Shown here: positions 1-7,200 of the stretch, piece by piece | Layout: each line of letters starts with the position of its first letter | Position numbering within the stretch: position 1 is the stretch's first letter | Assembly: GCA_031272025.1 (NCBI GenBank) | Contig: JAISUP010000081.1 | Location: forward strand, 1 to 34,018 | DNA: 34,018 nucleotides | Source of the DNA: Bacteroidales bacterium | GTDB lineage: Bacteria; Bacteroidota; Bacteroidia; Bacteroidales; WCHB1-69 | Reading direction: 5' to 3' | Notes under the pieces: generated by a model | What the model was told of the DNA's origin: nothing | What the model saw: only the letters and a program-made list of their open reading frames with translations | Databases searched by the model: none | Program-made: the position numbers and the translations under genes

Positions 1-52
1 GTGCAAGCGAGAGCAGAGGCAAAACTTGTTTTGACTATGCCGAGCGCAGTCG
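1..52. repeat. Interspersed palindromic repeat, copy 1
   Basis: The stretch beginning GTGCAAGCGAGAGCAGAGGC and ending in CCGAGCGCAGTCG matches the copy at 194-241 over almost its whole length. The centre (AAAACTTGTTTTGACTATGC) is imperfectly self-complementary. From memory, closely similar GTGCAAACGAGAGCAAnG...GCCGAGTGCA elements are scattered between genes in Bacteroides-like genomes. The element begins at the window edge, so it may extend to the left. No function is claimed. Confidence 0.6.
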
Positions 53-193
53 AAAATCTTGTAAAAAAAACAACGCAGGTAAATAGGTATTCGTCAATCG
101 CTTCCTTTGTTCCACAAAAGCATACTTGCAAGGGTATAACAAGCGGCTTAAAAAAAATCTCCACACCTGCGCTTCGCTTCGGGTAGAATTGTT

Positions 194-241
194 GTGCAAA
201 CGAGAGCAATGCCAAACTTGTTTGAGCATTGCCGAGTGCAA
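194..241. repeat. Interspersed palindromic repeat, copy 2
   Basis: This is the second copy of the element at 1-52 and the cleaner hairpin: GCAATGC-C-AAAC pairs with GTTT-GA-GCATTGC around a TTG loop, framed by GTGCAAACGAGA and CCGAGTGCA. The two copies lie about 190 nt apart in the same orientation. The DNA between them is AT-rich with no convincing gene. It lies upstream of a RhuM pseudogene, so it could be a leader element or simply a dispersed repeat. Confidence 0.65.
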
Positions 242-357
242 CCAACAATCACGGAGTAATTTTTTTTGCCGCCCTTGCCAAGTAACGCCGCCACACTCCG
301 ATACAAAATATTTTTCAGTTACACAAAATTTTAGAGCAAAAATTCAAAATAAAATCG

Positions 358-365
358 TAAATTTG
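358..365 (+). promoter_or_regulatory. -7 box of the RhuM-family pseudogene
   Basis: TAAATTTG followed by CAG fits the Bacteroidota -7 consensus TAnnTTTG and lies 24 nt before the ATG of the rhuM-like reading frame. No clear -33 TTG is seen at the expected spacing. Confidence 0.55.
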
Positions 366-388
366 CAGTCGAATTCTAAATCATCAAA

Positions 389-1264
389 ATGACAGCCGAA
401 GTTGCCAAAATAAAGAACGAGATAATTCTCTATCAACCTGACAGTTCCATTCAAGTGGAAGTGATGATAGACGAAGACACAGTGTGGCTCTCGCAGGCAC
501 AGATGACTGTTTTGTTTGAAACGACCAAATAAAATATCAGTCTGCACGTCAATAATATTATCAAAGAGGGTGAATTACAGCGAGATTCAACTGTCAAGGA
601 TTTCTTGACAGTTCAGAAAGAGGGCAATCGAGAAGTACAGAGATTGGTTTCTTACTACAATCTTGATATGATTATTTCTGTCGGTTACCGCGTTAAATCT
701 CGCAAAGGTATTGATTTTCGCATTTGGGCGACAAAAACGCTGAAAGAATATTTATTGCGCGGATATGCTGTAAATTACCGTTTTCAACAGGTTGATGAAA
801 AATTGATGCGGCACGAACAGATTTTGTTGGAACATCAAAAGCAGATTGACTTTATTGTCCGCACCGAAATTCCGCCCAAAGAAGGCATTTTTTATAATGG
901 ACAAATTTTCGATGCTTTTGTCTTTGTTGCCGACCTTATAAAAGGGGCGCAAAAAGAAATTATTTTGATTGATAACTATTTGGATGAAAGCGTTTTAATG
1001 CTGTTGGCAAAAAGGAATGCAAAAGTCAAAGCAACGATTTACACAAAAGCCATCACGCCAGAAATCCAAACTGATTTGGCAAAACACAACGCCCAATATC
1101 CCGAAATTTTTATCGAAGAAAAGCCGGATATTCACGATAGGTTTTTGTTGATAGACAGCGATGTATATCATATTGGCGCGTCATTCAAAGATTTAGGGAA
1201 GAAATTATTTGCCTTTTCAAAAATGGAAATGAAAAGCAGCGAATTATTGAAAAATATAGAATAA
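389..1264 (+). pseudogene. RhuM-family protein, interrupted by an in-frame stop
   Basis: The reading frame from ATG 389 encodes a RhuM-family protein of about 291 residues, but codon 48 is TAA (530-532), so only the downstream part appears in the ORF track. In intact relatives the motif reads TTKQNISLH; here it is TTK-stop-NISLH, so a single CAA-to-TAA change explains the break. After the stop the family pattern continues without a frameshift: YYNLDMIISVGYRVKSRKG near residues 90-108, then a C-terminal part with IILIDNYLDESVL and HDRFLLID, which resembles a degenerate phospholipase-D-like domain. RhuM proteins are accessory genes of poorly known function, often near restriction or mobile genes. 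A promoter box sits upstream. It is alternatively a two-part expressed gene, but no restart signal is seen before the second part. Confidence 0.85.
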
Positions 1265-1652
1265 TATAAAAACGGAAAAAATATGATATAAGAAATTGAT
1301 ATATAGTTAAATACATAAATTATTAGCATTTGCTATATTTTGGCTCACTAAATTACCACTTATAAGCCTCAAAAATATTGTAACGCCTGCAGTAATGCGG
1401 GCTTACATCTTTGAGGCGAGGTTGTGGTAAACCCTGCGAGCGGATTTGAAAGTCCGCTATTTTTATGTTCAAACCTAAAAATAATACGACGGCTTTGACC
1501 GCCACAATATATAAGACAGAGTTGCAACTGTTCCCCAAAAAATGCAGAGTGAAACAACAAAAACACTCAAATAATACTGCTGGGTTGAGTAGAAACAACC
1601 ATAAAAACAGGCAAGCCCTGCAAAGCCTATCAGAGCAGGAATTTTTTTATAA
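1265..1652. other. AT-rich gene-poor stretch with a small hairpin
   Basis: No convincing coding region is found here. A hairpin AGCGGA-tttgaaag-TCCGCT at 1439-1458, followed by ATTTTTAT, resembles a terminator or a REP-type element. The ORFs in the track for this stretch (1465-1689 plus; 1353-1598 and 1475-1753 minus) lack recognisable domains and appear to be chance frames or gene debris. Confidence 0.5.
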
Positions 1653-1742
1653 CTTAAAGGTCTGCAAAAAGGTGCGGACGTTAAACTAAAAGTAAGAGAT
1701 GGTAATGATGATGGTGTTGAAGGTTCTTTTACAAAACAGTGA
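1653..1742 (+). pseudogene. Remnant of a gene 3' end
   Basis: Reading from 1653 in a frame not in the ORF track gives about 29 residues with a protein-like composition (VKLKVRDGNDDGVEGSF) ending at TGA 1740-1742. A strong terminator follows 22 nt later. The frame is closed by a TAA just upstream, next to a run of seven T, so the fragment looks like the surviving end of a gene broken by frameshift or deletion. The family is not recognised. It could also be chance. Confidence 0.3.
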
Positions 1743-1764
1743 AATAACCCCAATTTTACAGGCG

Positions 1765-1800
1765 AAAGTGTTGTATTTCAATAGATAATACAACACTTTT
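1765..1800. terminator. Strong hairpin terminator, possibly bidirectional
   Basis: AAAGTGTTGTAT (1765-1776) pairs perfectly over 12 bp with ATACAACACTTT (1788-1799) across an 11-nt loop, followed by TGTTTTATG. The A-rich left and T-rich right arms allow termination on either strand. It lies directly behind the gene-end remnant at 1653-1742, which suggests that a functional gene once stood there. Confidence 0.75.
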
Positions 1801-1834
1801 GTTTTATGCAATTATATTATAATTCTGTTCTGCT

Positions 1835-1980
1835 GAAGCTGTCGCAAAACCCACCCCAGCCTCTTTTTTGATTTATGCCGCGAGTTTCAAATTTTCGGCG
1901 TAAAAATTTTCTTGCCGGCGATGAAGTTCGTTACCCGGTTGTACTGCTTGTTGCTTTGGCTAACGGATAAAAATTTTTTT
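1835..1980. mobile_element. IS-end-like scar
   Basis: GAAGCTGTCGCAAAAC (1835-1850), followed by CCACCCCAGCCTC, resembles the terminal inverted repeats of some Bacteroidota insertion sequences that begin GAGGCTGTCnCAAAA. The adjoining 1860-1975 stretch has somewhat higher GC than its surroundings. On the minus strand it can be read as a short basic peptide that might be a transposase tail. No intact transposase or partner end is present within this gap. This is pattern resemblance from memory only. Confidence 0.25.
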
Positions 1981-2001
1981 TATTAAATCAAAAATTATGA
2001 T

Positions 2002-2009
2002 TACCTTTG
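2002..2009 (+). promoter_or_regulatory. -7 box for elbB-aroK
   Basis: TACCTTTG followed by CCGCG matches TAnnTTTG and lies 67 nt upstream of the elbB start. Only T-rich sequence occupies the -33 position. Confidence 0.65.
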
Positions 2010-2076
2010 CCGCGTGAAGTAGTTTTATGTGTGGTAAGGATTTTTAATTTTTGTTATTTATTAAAAAAACAAATAT

Positions 2077-2730
2077 ATGATGAAAAAGTTTGCCGTATTT
2101 TTGTGTGGTTGTGGTTCTATGGATGGGTCAGAAATTCACGAGGCAGTGATGACTTTGCTCGCGATATCTCGTCACGGGTGTAGTTACACTATTTTCGCGT
2201 TAGACCACGATCAGTATCACGTGATCAATCATTTAACCCAAGAAGAAATGAGCGAGGTCCGGAATATGAAAATAGAATCGGCACGAATTGCTCGTGGCGA
2301 TGTGCTTTCACTCACCGACTATCGTCCGGAAGATTTCGACGGGCTTCTTTTACCCGGTGGTTTTGGGGCAGCAAAAAATTGGTTTACCTACGCTTTCGAC
2401 GGGGTTAAAGCCAAAGTCAACCCTATCGTGGCACAATCTATTCGTGAAACACACGCCCTGCGACACCCCATCGGGGCACTCTGTATCGCCCCCGTATTAT
2501 TAGCCAAAGTGCTCAAAAATATCACGATCACGGTCGGATCAGACCCTAATACTATCGCGAATGTGGAAAAAATGGGTGCCCATCATGTCAATACCATGGA
2601 AACCGAAGTCGTGGTAGATAAAGAAAATATGATATTTACAACTCCTTGCTATATGCTACCCGCGACAATCGCAGACATCGCAGACAGCGCGAATAATCTT
2701 ATAGAAAGTATGTTAGACCATATTCAATAA
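2077..2730 (+). CDS. elbB: ElbB-type glyoxalase/amidotransferase-like protein
   Basis: This 217-residue protein belongs to the ElbB (GATD3) branch of the DJ-1/PfpI and class I glutamine-amidotransferase fold. The N-terminal pattern FLCGCGSMDGSEIHE (about residues 8-22), LLPGGFGAAKN (91-101) and the nucleophile elbow GALCIAPV with Cys136 are the family hallmarks, and the length fits E. coli ElbB (about 217). Members were linked to isoprenoid synthesis in E. coli and later reported to have glyoxalase-like activity; the cellular role remains uncertain. Two ATG codons stand in tandem (2077 and 2080), and either may start it. aroK follows after 6 nt, so the two genes are probably co-transcribed from the promoter at about 2002. 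Confidence 0.9.
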   Translation: MMKKFAVFLCGCGSMDGSEIHEAVMTLLAISRHGCSYTIFALDHDQYHVINHLTQEEMSEVRNMKIESARIARGDVLSLTDYRPEDFDGLLLPGGFGAAKNWFTYAFDGVKAKVNPIVAQSIRETHALRHPIGALCIAPVLLAKVLKNITITVGSDPNTIANVEKMGAHHVNTMETEVVVDKENMIFTTPCYMLPATIADIADSANNLIESMLDHIQ

Positions 2731-2736
2731 AATAAA

Positions 2737-3303
2737 ATGCAGGAAGATATTGCTCCTTTTTTCCCAAAAATTGTATTGATAGGAATGTCGGGGGCAGGAA
2801 AAAGTACGGTCGGGAAAATGCTGGCAAAACGACTACAAATGCCATTCCTCGATCTCGATAAAATAATAGAAGAACAATATAAAGTGGGCATTCCGCGATT
2901 CTTGCAAAAATATGGCGAGAAAATCTTCAGACAATGTGAATATCAAATGCTTTTGCAAACATTGGAAAAAGATTGCTTTGTTCTTGCCACCGGCGGCGGA
3001 AGCCCTTGCTTTTTTAACGCCATGCAACACATCAAGCAAAAAACGCTATCTATTTATATTTACATGCCCGTGTCGGCACTTTTTCACCGTATCACGAAAA
3101 GCAACAGACCCCGCCCCCTCGTCTTTGACCCTCTTCCTGAAAAAACACGACAAAATATAAAACACCTGTTACAAGTTCGCGACCCCATCTATTGTCAAGC
3201 TCATGAAATAGTTAATGGCGAAAATGGACAGGGCGAACAAGTTGTCAGTAGAATTATAACATTATTAACCAATAAGATAGAAATTATAAAACAAAATAAT
3301 TAG
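2737..3303 (+). CDS. aroK: Shikimate kinase
   Basis: The 188-residue protein phosphorylates shikimate with ATP in the chorismate pathway in the cytoplasm. It has the P-loop GMSGAGKST (about 16-24), the shikimate-binding acidic motif FLDLD (37-41), the FRQCE segment (64-68, carrying the conserved Arg of the substrate site) and LATGGGS (83-89, Walker-B-like glycine motif). The length is typical (170-190). It begins 6 nt after elbB with the same orientation, which implies a two-gene operon. The last about 25 residues are A/T-rich and Ile/Lys-heavy, and there is no clear terminator before the next promoter. Confidence 0.95.
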   Translation: MQEDIAPFFPKIVLIGMSGAGKSTVGKMLAKRLQMPFLDLDKIIEEQYKVGIPRFLQKYGEKIFRQCEYQMLLQTLEKDCFVLATGGGSPCFFNAMQHIKQKTLSIYIYMPVSALFHRITKSNRPRPLVFDPLPEKTRQNIKHLLQVRDPIYCQAHEIVNGENGQGEQVVSRIITLLTNKIEIIKQNN

Positions 3304-3306
3304 ATT

Positions 3307-3348
3307 TTGATAATCAAAATTTGATTATCAAAATTTGATTATCAAAAT
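3307..3348. repeat. Three tandem 14-bp near-palindromes overlapping a promoter
   Basis: Three units of 14 bp lie head to tail: TTGATAATCAAAAT, TTGATTATCAAAAT, TTGATTATCAAAAT. Each contains the near-perfect palindrome TTTGATnATCAAA. The third unit begins within the -33 TTTG of the promoter for the ATPase gene at 3382, a position where a repressor could block polymerase. There is no spacer of CRISPR type. Confidence 0.85.
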
Positions 3349-3364
3349 TTAATTTGTATCTTTG
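3334..3364 (+). promoter_or_regulatory. Canonical Bacteroidota promoter of the ATPase gene
   Basis: TTTG (3334-3337), a 19-nt spacer and TATCTTTG (3357-3364) fit the Bacteroidota -33/-7 consensus exactly. The -33 box lies inside the tandem palindromes. The leader to the ATG at 3382 is short, about 10 nt. Confidence 0.8.
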
Positions 3365-3381
3365 CAAAATTTTTTTCGCGT

Positions 3382-4521
3382 ATGAAAAATCCATTTTTAA
3401 TCAAAGGTTATATTTCGGCAGACTATTTTTGTGACAGGGAAAAAGAGACCGCGGATCTTACCCGGTTCGTTACCAACGAAAACAATGTTATACTCGTGTC
3501 CCCGCGGCGGATGGGAAAAACGGGCTTAATAGAGCATTGTTTTCGGCAAAAAGAGATAGCAAAGCATTATTATACGTTTTTTGTAGACATTTACGCTACG
3601 CGAAACATGCAAGAATTGGTATATAAAATGGGTAAAGAGATTTTTGAACGACTAAAACCGCGAGGTAAAAAATTCGTGGAGAATTTTTTTTCGGTTATAT
3701 CTTCGCTACGTCCTGCCTTCAAACTTGATGAAATGACCGGTGCTCCCGTTTTTGACATAGGCATTGGCGAGATTCATTCGGCAGAAATCACGTTAGAAGA
3801 GATATTTAAGTACTTAAATGCCTCCGATAAGCCATGTATCGTGGCAATTGACGAGTTTCAGCAAATCGCGAAATATCCTGAAAAAAATATAGAGGCAATT
3901 CTTCGCACTCATGTCCAAAAAACCACGAAAACAACTTTTATTTTTTCAGGAAGCCAACGACATATTTTACATAATATGTTTTTTTCTGCTTCGCGCCCGT
4001 TTTATCAAAGTGCTGTACTTCAATCGTTAGACGCTATTGACCGGAAAAAATATATTCAATTTGCCGACCGTCATTTTCGCCGTGCCGGTAAAAAAGTGGA
4101 TAAATCATTTATTGAACGGGCTTACGATTTGTTTGAAGGACACACTTTTTACGTACAAGCCATTATGAATCAATTGTTTTCAGAACTTGATGAATATGAA
4201 GATTGTACGGGTAAGAAATTTGAAAACGCGCTCAAAAATCGCGTTTTTTCTTACGAGACTTTGTTTTCCGAAATATTGAATATTCTCCCCGAAAGACAAA
4301 GGGAGGTATTGTATGCCGTGGCAAAAGAAGGGAAGGCTGTCAACATTTCTTCGGGCGAATTTGTAAAAAAACATTCGCTTCTCTCTCCTTCATCTACCCA
4401 AACCGCAGCACGTCAATTAGTTGAAAAAGAGATTTTTACTCGAAACGAACACACGTATTCCGTGTATGACCGTTTTTTTGGATTGTGGTTGCAAACCTAT
4501 TACGGCACGTTGTTCCATTAA
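3382..4521 (+). CDS. STAND-like AAA ATPase, archaeal-ATPase type
   Basis: A 379-residue P-loop ATPase of the archaeal ATPase (ATPase_2) type, common in Bacteroidota as stand-alone genes of unknown role. Seen: an N-terminal REKE segment (19-22) followed by the P-loop SPRRMGKTGL (40-49), the Walker B CIVAIDEFQQI (152-162), a sensor-like FIFSGSQRH (186-194), and a C-terminal region (about 290-375) that looks like a winged helix (RQREVLYAVAKEG and TAARQLVEKEIF). No toxin, nuclease or membrane domain is fused to it. Its own promoter is covered by three tandem palindromes, and the C-terminal DNA-binding-like domain makes autoregulation conceivable. Neighbours do not indicate a substrate. Confidence 0.8.
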   Translation: MKNPFLIKGYISADYFCDREKETADLTRFVTNENNVILVSPRRMGKTGLIEHCFRQKEIAKHYYTFFVDIYATRNMQELVYKMGKEIFERLKPRGKKFVENFFSVISSLRPAFKLDEMTGAPVFDIGIGEIHSAEITLEEIFKYLNASDKPCIVAIDEFQQIAKYPEKNIEAILRTHVQKTTKTTFIFSGSQRHILHNMFFSASRPFYQSAVLQSLDAIDRKKYIQFADRHFRRAGKKVDKSFIERAYDLFEGHTFYVQAIMNQLFSELDEYEDCTGKKFENALKNRVFSYETLFSEILNILPERQREVLYAVAKEGKAVNISSGEFVKKHSLLSPSSTQTAARQLVEKEIFTRNEHTYSVYDRFFGLWLQTYYGTLFH

Positions 4522-4540
4522 AGGTCTCGGAAAATTTATG

Positions 4541-4548
4541 TACCTTTG
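4541..4548 (+). promoter_or_regulatory. -7 box of the ispG-murL-truA-fmt operon
   Basis: TACCTTTG followed by CATG matches the consensus. It overlaps the TTG at 4546 that the ORF track uses as a start, so translation must begin downstream, most likely at GTG 4570. Confidence 0.7.
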
Positions 4549-4569
4549 CATGTTTATTTATTCTTTTCA

Positions 4570-5913
4570 GTGAAAAAAAAGGATTTCATTTCTCGAGAAA
4601 TAACCATTGGCAGGCAAAAAATAGGAGGGCTTCATCCTGTATTATTGCAATCCATGACCAACACGAGTACTTGTGATGTAGCCGCTACCGTGGAACAAAT
4701 CATAAGATTGTCAAACGTGGGGTGCGAAATGGTGCGTTTTTCCGTACCGGCGATGCGTGATGTTCGGGCGGTAATTGAAATCAAGAACCTTGTTCGACAA
4801 AAAGGGATAGACATGCCATTGGTTGCCGATGTGCATTTTCAACCCGCGGTAGCCGAAGCCTTAGTAGGTATTGTAGATAAAATACGGGTAAACCCCGGCA
4901 ACTATTCTACCGACAACCATGAAAAAAACGGCAAACGTACTTTTAACGATTCTTTTGAAACGATGAAAGAAAAGGCACGTTCGTTATTACAGTTATGTGA
5001 TAGAGACGGTACGGCTTTGAGAATTGGCGTGAATCACGGCTCTCTTAGTCATCGTATCGTGGAACGCTATGGCAACGGGGCGGAAGCCTTATGTGCCTCG
5101 GCAATGGAATGGGTTAAAATATGTCAAGATTTTAATTTTCAAAATGTTGTGTTTTCCATGAAAGCCAGTAACGTGCTCGTGATGATTCAGGCTACATGGT
5201 TGTTGGCAGAGCAGATGCGTGCTACCGGGCAGTGCTATCCTTTGCATCTTGGGGTTACCGAAGCAGGCTCCGGGTTGGACGGGAGAGTAAAATCCGCGGC
5301 AGGAATAGGTGCACTATTATTGCGAGGGCTTGGCGATACCCTTCGGGTTTCTTTAACAGAAAAACCTGAAAATGAAATTCTTTTCGCGAAAAAAATGCTA
5401 CAAGCCATAGAAACGATAGATGTGGAAAAATACCCGTTAGATACTCAGGGCAGGTTAGTGTACGAGAGCGAAGAACAAGATCGCGAGCAATGGATCGCGG
5501 CGGCGGCGGCATTGTCGGGATACTATCATTCCACCATAGGCATACGCGACATTTGGATATCTAATCCATTTTTCTCGCTAAAAGAATGCAAATTATTAGC
5601 CAACGCTATTTTGCAAGCATGCCGAGTCAAAATGAGTTATACCGAAATTATTTCTTGCCCCACCTGCGCGCGTACAATTTACGACTTGGAAAACGCCGTT
5701 GAAAAAGTAAAACGCCGTTTCATAAACTATCCCGGCTTAAAAATCGCGGTTATGGGTTGCGTGGTTAATGGTCCGGGTGAAATGGCAGATGCCGACTATG
5801 GTATCGTGGGAAGTAGCAAAAATAAAGTGGTAGTATACAAAGGAAAAGAACGAATTTCTTCAAATGTATCGTTAGAGGAGGCTTTAACCATATTAGAAAC
5901 ATTGATTCATTAA
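4570..5913 (+). CDS. ispG: 4-hydroxy-3-methylbut-2-enyl diphosphate synthase (IspG/GcpE)
   Basis: IspG converts MEcPP to HMBPP in the MEP isoprenoid pathway using a [4Fe-4S] cluster. From GTG 4570 the protein has 447 residues. The N-terminal TIM barrel shows VLLQSMTNTST, VADVHF, DKIRVNPGN and LHLGVTEAG; the C-terminal cluster domain shows ISCPTCART (two Cys, about 363 and 366), VMGCVVNGPGE (third Cys about 397, plus the catalytic-type Glu). The length is intermediate: E. coli IspG is about 372 residues, while Bacteroidota forms recalled are about 600 because of a large insert between barrel and cluster domain. Here only about 70 extra residues lie there. The track start (TTG 4546) falls in the promoter box. 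murL follows after 9 nt. Confidence 0.93.
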   Translation: MKKKDFISREITIGRQKIGGLHPVLLQSMTNTSTCDVAATVEQIIRLSNVGCEMVRFSVPAMRDVRAVIEIKNLVRQKGIDMPLVADVHFQPAVAEALVGIVDKIRVNPGNYSTDNHEKNGKRTFNDSFETMKEKARSLLQLCDRDGTALRIGVNHGSLSHRIVERYGNGAEALCASAMEWVKICQDFNFQNVVFSMKASNVLVMIQATWLLAEQMRATGQCYPLHLGVTEAGSGLDGRVKSAAGIGALLLRGLGDTLRVSLTEKPENEILFAKKMLQAIETIDVEKYPLDTQGRLVYESEEQDREQWIAAAAALSGYYHSTIGIRDIWISNPFFSLKECKLLANAILQACRVKMSYTEIISCPTCARTIYDLENAVEKVKRRFINYPGLKIAVMGCVVNGPGEMADADYGIVGSSKNKVVVYKGKERISSNVSLEEALTILETLIH

Positions 5914-5922
5914 ATTAAGGTC

Positions 5923-7200
5923 ATGAAACAATATAATGAACATAAATTCAATCAATTAAGAAAAAAATACCCGTTGTTTGAGTATTTTAGTTATCAAATA
6001 GAAGTAGATGCGCGTACCATCACGATGTTTTTTGATTTTCGAGTAGGAGAAAGTCTGAAATTTCAGCCTCAAATGGTATTGCATTTGGGAAATCACGCGA
6101 GGGCTTCGCTTGCTTACGAAGATTTGGACGGCTTGGTTTGGCATATTGGGCTTATTGAATTACTAAGTTATTGGAAGTCAACATGCTCCGCGGACATTCA
6201 GGTTCGCGGAGGTTTTTTGACTCCCGAACAAGAAAAATGGTGGAAAAAGTTGTATTATCATGGTTTGGGTGAGTTTTTTTATCAAAATGGCATATCGGTT
6301 GAAGAAGATAATTTTGTCAAGTTCGTGCAAGACTTATCGTCCGCGCGGTACTTGTCTTCTCAATTCAAGTACAAGAAACAACCCCAAAGTACTCGTGTAA
6401 TTGTTCCAATAGGCGGGGGCAAAGATTCTGTGGTTACTTTGGAAATGTTGAAAACAAGTCGCGAAGTGATTCCCTTTATCATTAACCCGCGACAAGCTTC
6501 GTGGGATTGCCTCGAAATTGCCGGTTTTTCTCGGGAAGATGCAGTGGTTTTAGAGCGTGTCATAGATCCAAAACTATTAGAACTCAATCGCGATGGATTT
6601 CTCAATGGACACACTCCCTTTTCCGCGATGTTGGCATTTTATTCTTTATTAGTTAGTTATGCTACAGAAACACGAGATATTGCCCTTTCTAACGAAGCCA
6701 GTGCCAACGAAGCAACTATCCCCGGCACGCGTATCAATCATCAATACTCTAAATCCATAGAATTTGAGCAGGATTTTGCCGCTTACGTGAAAACATACAT
6801 GGGAGATTGCGCTCATTATTACAGTTATTTACGAAAATACAACGAACTATGGATTGCCGAGAAGTTTGCCCAATACCCTGATTATTTTCCCGTGTTTAGA
6901 AGTTGTAACGCGGGCAGTTTTCAAAACCGGTGGTGTGGAAAATGTGCCAAATGCCTTTTCACGGCAATTATTCTATCCCCATTTTTGAGCGAAAATACGC
7001 TTTTCCGGATTTTTGGAAAAGATATGTTAGACGATGCCGATTTATTACCTCTCTTTGAAGAATTAACCGGTATGGCTAAGGAAAAACCTTTTGAATGTGT
7101 AGGAACCATTGCCGAAGTCAATGATGCCGTGAAACGGGTGATTGAAAAATACAAAGGAAAATATCTGATTGAAGAATATTGTAAGAGAGTGAATTTATGA
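5923..7200 (+). CDS. murL: MurL-like UDP-MurNAc-L-Ala-L-Glu epimerase
   Basis: The 425-residue protein resembles MurL, the ATP- and Mg-dependent enzyme that epimerises the terminal L-Glu of UDP-MurNAc-L-Ala-L-Glu, giving the D-Glu of peptidoglycan without glutamate racemase. Seen: a PP-loop-like VPIGGGKDS (161-169), LNGHTPFSA (227-235), ALSNEAS (254-260), NHQYSKSIEFE (272-282), a cysteine cluster FRSCNAG...WCGKCAKCLF (Cys 328, 338, 341, 344) and KPFECVG (388-394). The order and wording of these motifs agree with my memory of the Xanthomonas family. The gene overlaps truA by 4 nt (ATGA) and follows ispG by 9 nt, so it is expressed in an operon. MurL usually works with MurD2 or MurD; none is in the window. 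The alternative is an uncharacterised PP-loop enzyme. Confidence 0.75.
   Translation: MKQYNEHKFNQLRKKYPLFEYFSYQIEVDARTITMFFDFRVGESLKFQPQMVLHLGNHARASLAYEDLDGLVWHIGLIELLSYWKSTCSADIQVRGGFLTPEQEKWWKKLYYHGLGEFFYQNGISVEEDNFVKFVQDLSSARYLSSQFKYKKQPQSTRVIVPIGGGKDSVVTLEMLKTSREVIPFIINPRQASWDCLEIAGFSREDAVVLERVIDPKLLELNRDGFLNGHTPFSAMLAFYSLLVSYATETRDIALSNEASANEATIPGTRINHQYSKSIEFEQDFAAYVKTYMGDCAHYYSYLRKYNELWIAEKFAQYPDYFPVFRSCNAGSFQNRWCGKCAKCLFTAIILSPFLSENTLFRIFGKDMLDDADLLPLFEELTGMAKEKPFECVGTIAEVNDAVKRVIEKYKGKYLIEEYCKRVNL

Noticed and set aside
389-1264. TAA read as glutamine (code reassignment or recoding)
   Set aside because: Many intact genes in the window end in TAA, and no recoding signal is seen; a point mutation is simpler.
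1465-1753. Overlapping ORFs on both strands (74 and 92 aa)
   Set aside because: No domain, no start signal, low-complexity composition; one of them is antisense to the remnant and neither looks conserved.
3307-3348. Short tandem repeats as a CRISPR array
   Set aside because: The units are directly adjacent, only 14 bp long, with no spacers and no cas genes.
4546-4569. TTG start giving a longer IspG
   Set aside because: The TTG is the end of the TACCTTTG -7 box, so it lies upstream of the expected transcript start.
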